From Desulfobacteraceae bacterium (GTDB taxonomy: Bacteria > Desulfobacterota > Desulfobulbia > Desulfobulbales > Desulfobulbaceae), in NCBI GenBank assembly GCA_022837185.1, contig JALHJD010000191.1:1-5916 (forward strand): a stretch of DNA of 5,916 nt, read 5' to 3'. Positions 5,115 to 5,916 of this stretch are shown here, piece after piece. The translations under genes were made by a program, and so were the position numbers. Below the pieces are notes generated by a model. It was given only the letters and a program-made list of their open reading frames with translations, had not been told where the DNA came from and ran no database searches. How positions within the stretch are numbered: the stretch's first letter is position 1; the number at the start of each line of letters is the position of its first letter.

Positions 5115-5480
5115 ATGAACAGAATGACTGCAATCGGCATGGCCCTGATGTTCAGCCTCGCCTGTTCCGCGGGACAGGCCATGGATTTCGGCAACATGAA
5201 CAATGATGAACTGGCGGAACTGCGCGGCGCCATTCTCAACGCGCCGGAAGCGGAGCGCAAGGCATATGCCCATGAGTGGGAAAAACGGCTCCGGGAGATG
5301 TCCGCCGAGGAGAAAGAACGCTTTGCTGACCAGGTGGAGACGGAGCCCGACAAGGAGCAGCCGGGAAAAAAGCAGCCGTACATCCAGGGACGCGGATACG
5401 ATGAACAGGGGATGGGAACGGTAATCCACGGGGGCGGCGGGCCGCTGCCCCCGGATGTTCTGCCCGGCGGAGGCAGATAA
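5115..5480 (+). CDS. Small exported protein, DUF1104-like, 121 aa
   Basis: The start is set by a consensus AGGAGG (5101-5106) eight nucleotides before the ATG. The N-terminus is a signal peptide: MNR, a hydrophobic core to about residue 16, then predicted cleavage after GQA (A22). Cys17 does not sit in a proper lipobox, so a lipoprotein is unlikely. The mature part begins MDFGNMNNDELAELRG and continues as charged helices (EAERKAYAHEWEKRLREMSAEEKERF, in two runs, residues 45-70). This resembles the DFS-x-M-s-x-EEL...RI.K.M pattern of DUF1104 proteins, known mainly from Campylobacterota; the resemblance is by eye. Residues 72-90 are Glu/Lys/Pro-rich and the last 30 are Gly/Pro-rich, probably disordered. 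It follows tilS by 36 nt and is likely co-transcribed. A periplasmic role is inferred; the activity is unknown. Confidence 0.82.
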   Translation: MNRMTAIGMALMFSLACSAGQAMDFGNMNNDELAELRGAILNAPEAERKAYAHEWEKRLREMSAEEKERFADQVETEPDKEQPGKKQPYIQGRGYDEQGMGTVIHGGGGPLPPDVLPGGGR

Positions 5481-5495
5481 CCGGCTGATTGGACG

Positions 5496-5541
5496 CCGGG
5501 TGCCGGCGGCGGATGCTTTGCCGGATACTCCCGCATCCCGG
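5496..5541 (+). other. GC-rich stem-loop downstream of the 121-aa gene
   Basis: CCGGGTGC (5496-5503) pairs with GCA-T-CCCGG (5533-5541) over eight base pairs with one bulged T, and a short inner stem CGGC/GCCG (5504-5507, 5520-5523) forms inside. There is no T tract, so it is more likely an mRNA 3'-end structure or simply GC-rich spacer than an intrinsic terminator. Between here and the AT-rich patch near 5600 I see nothing further except a small CGGCC/GGCCG inverted repeat. Confidence 0.28.
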
Positions 5542-5635
5542 TTCCCTGCGGGCGGCGGCCTGATTTCGGCGCGGCCGGCAGTGACGGGCAAGAGACATCA
5601 ACAACATTTTTCTGTATTTTTTCCTTCACCGTTCT

Positions 5636-5641
5636 TATAGT
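5636..5641 (+). promoter_or_regulatory. -10 candidate for the dsbB-type gene
   Basis: TATAGT matches five of six -10 consensus bases and follows an AT-rich stretch (5603-5626) that stands out from the GC-rich surroundings. No good -35 box is visible at 16-18 nt. If used, transcription would start around 5647, in or at the edge of the leader hairpin at 5644-5672. Confidence 0.3.
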
Positions 5642-5643
5642 CT

Positions 5644-5672
5644 TTCGGCGAACAGGGCGGGGAGACGCCGGA
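5644..5672 (+). other. Leader hairpin upstream of the dsbB-type gene
   Basis: TTCGGCG (5644-5650) pairs with CGCCGGA (5666-5672) over seven base pairs including one G-U, with a 15-nt loop. The 3' arm can instead pair as GCCGG (5667-5671) with CCGGC (5692-5696), just before the terminator at 5698-5718. Two mutually exclusive folds next to a terminator suggest a regulated leader, but such pairs also arise easily in GC-rich DNA. Confidence 0.35.
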
Positions 5673-5697
5673 CCGCGGGAACACAATGGCACCGGCT

Positions 5698-5718
5698 AGG
5701 GGTTTGCCCCTTTTTTTT
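5698..5718 (+). terminator. Intrinsic terminator/attenuator just before the dsbB ribosome binding site
   Basis: AGGGG (5698-5702), a TTTG loop, then CCCC and a run of eight T (5707-5718) form a short but typical intrinsic-terminator shape. The T run ends 14 nt before the AAGGAG of the next gene. It could end the tilS operon transcript, but its position leaves no room for a downstream promoter, so it would also act on any message that carries the dsbB-type gene. Confidence 0.5.
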
Positions 5719-5748
5719 CCTTCCCGGATGATAAGGAGTCTTTTTCTC

Positions 5749-5916
5749 ATGACAAACGGTACGCCGACTGCCGACAGGGGATGGGGGATCCTGTTTCTGT
5801 GCTGGCTCACGGTCTCCATATCAACCCTGGGAAGTTTATTCTTCAGCTGGGTGATGGAGTTCGCCCCCTGTGTCCTGTGCTGGTACCAGCGGATCTGCCT
5901 GTTTCCCCTGGTCGTC
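5749..5916 (+). CDS. dsbB: DsbB/BdbC-type disulfide bond formation protein, 3'-truncated by window edge
   Basis: These four-helix inner-membrane proteins re-oxidise the periplasmic thiol oxidase DsbA (or its equivalent) and pass electrons to quinone. Only the first 56 residues are in the window. ATG at 5749 follows AAGGAG (5733-5738) by 10 nt. A short polar N-terminus is followed by the first membrane helix (residues about 12-35, [19 protein letters not shown]), then the signature [15 protein letters not shown] (residues 40-54) with the redox pair Cys41 and Cys44. The [21 protein letters not shown] arrangement is closer to BdbC-like members than to E. coli DsbB, so the exact subfamily name is open. 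It is preceded by a terminator-bearing leader. Confidence 0.9.
   Translation, partial: MTNGTPTADRGWGILFLCWLTVSISTLGSLFFSWVMEFAPCVLCWYQRICLFPLVV

Noticed and set aside
4215..5591. A 458-codon reverse-strand frame opposite tilS and the 121-aa gene
   Set aside because: It spans two well-supported forward genes and a spacer, has no recognisable domain, and is explained by the high GC content.
5688..5708. Sigma-54 promoter (TGGCAC...TTTGC) before the dsbB-type gene
   Set aside because: The distance between the GG and GC elements is 16 nt, where sigma-54 sites need 10.
5641..5712. A known riboswitch, for example a cyclic-di-GMP GEMM element
   Set aside because: The conserved GCAAA-containing core is absent, and I could not align the segment to any riboswitch consensus I know.

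Overview
The window is GC-rich, gene-dense bacterial chromosome, most likely from a Gram-negative proteobacterium-like lineage. My best guess is Desulfobacterota (the old Deltaproteobacteria). The evidence is two Sec-exported small proteins, a murein-recycling ligase of the Mpl type, a DsbB/BdbC-type thiol oxidase and a stand-alone Hpt protein. The lineage is inferred from gene content and codon style only. I see no mobile element, tRNA, rRNA or CRISPR array.

Layout. (1) The 3' part of a shikimate kinase gene (1-474) runs in from the left edge. (2) After a 256-nt gap holding a good promoter (584-612) comes a 197-aa predicted periplasmic protein of unknown function (731-1324). (3) Next is a tightly coupled cluster: a possible 27-codon GTG-start leader ORF (1388-1471) that contains a strong terminator-like hairpin, a 60-aa small protein (1468-1650), and mpl (1647-3101). 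Each junction is a 4-nt stop/start overlap. (4) A 79-aa two-helix membrane protein (3250-3489) faces, at 9 nt, a reverse-strand 112-aa Hpt phosphotransfer protein (3499-3837). (5) A divergent promoter region (3838-4016) leads to tilS (4017-5078) and, 36 nt further on, a 121-aa exported protein resembling the DUF1104 type (5115-5480). (6) A 268-nt gap with a structured, terminator-bearing leader precedes a dsbB/bdbC-type gene that is cut by the right edge (5749-5916).

How the genes relate. The recognisable enzymes serve unrelated housekeeping jobs: aromatic amino-acid synthesis, reuse of the murein tripeptide, lysidine modification of tRNA-Ile and disulfide formation in the envelope. Between them sit five small or uncharacterised proteins (60, 79, 112, 121 and 197 aa). 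Four act in or refer to the envelope or signalling.

The most interesting structure is regulatory. Terminator-like or stable hairpins sit directly upstream of the ribosome binding sites of the 60-aa/mpl unit and dsbB, with a weaker example before the 79-aa gene. The first lies inside a leader ORF whose stop codon overlaps the next start codon, which is the arrangement expected for translation-coupled attenuation. I found no clear new defence or mobile system.
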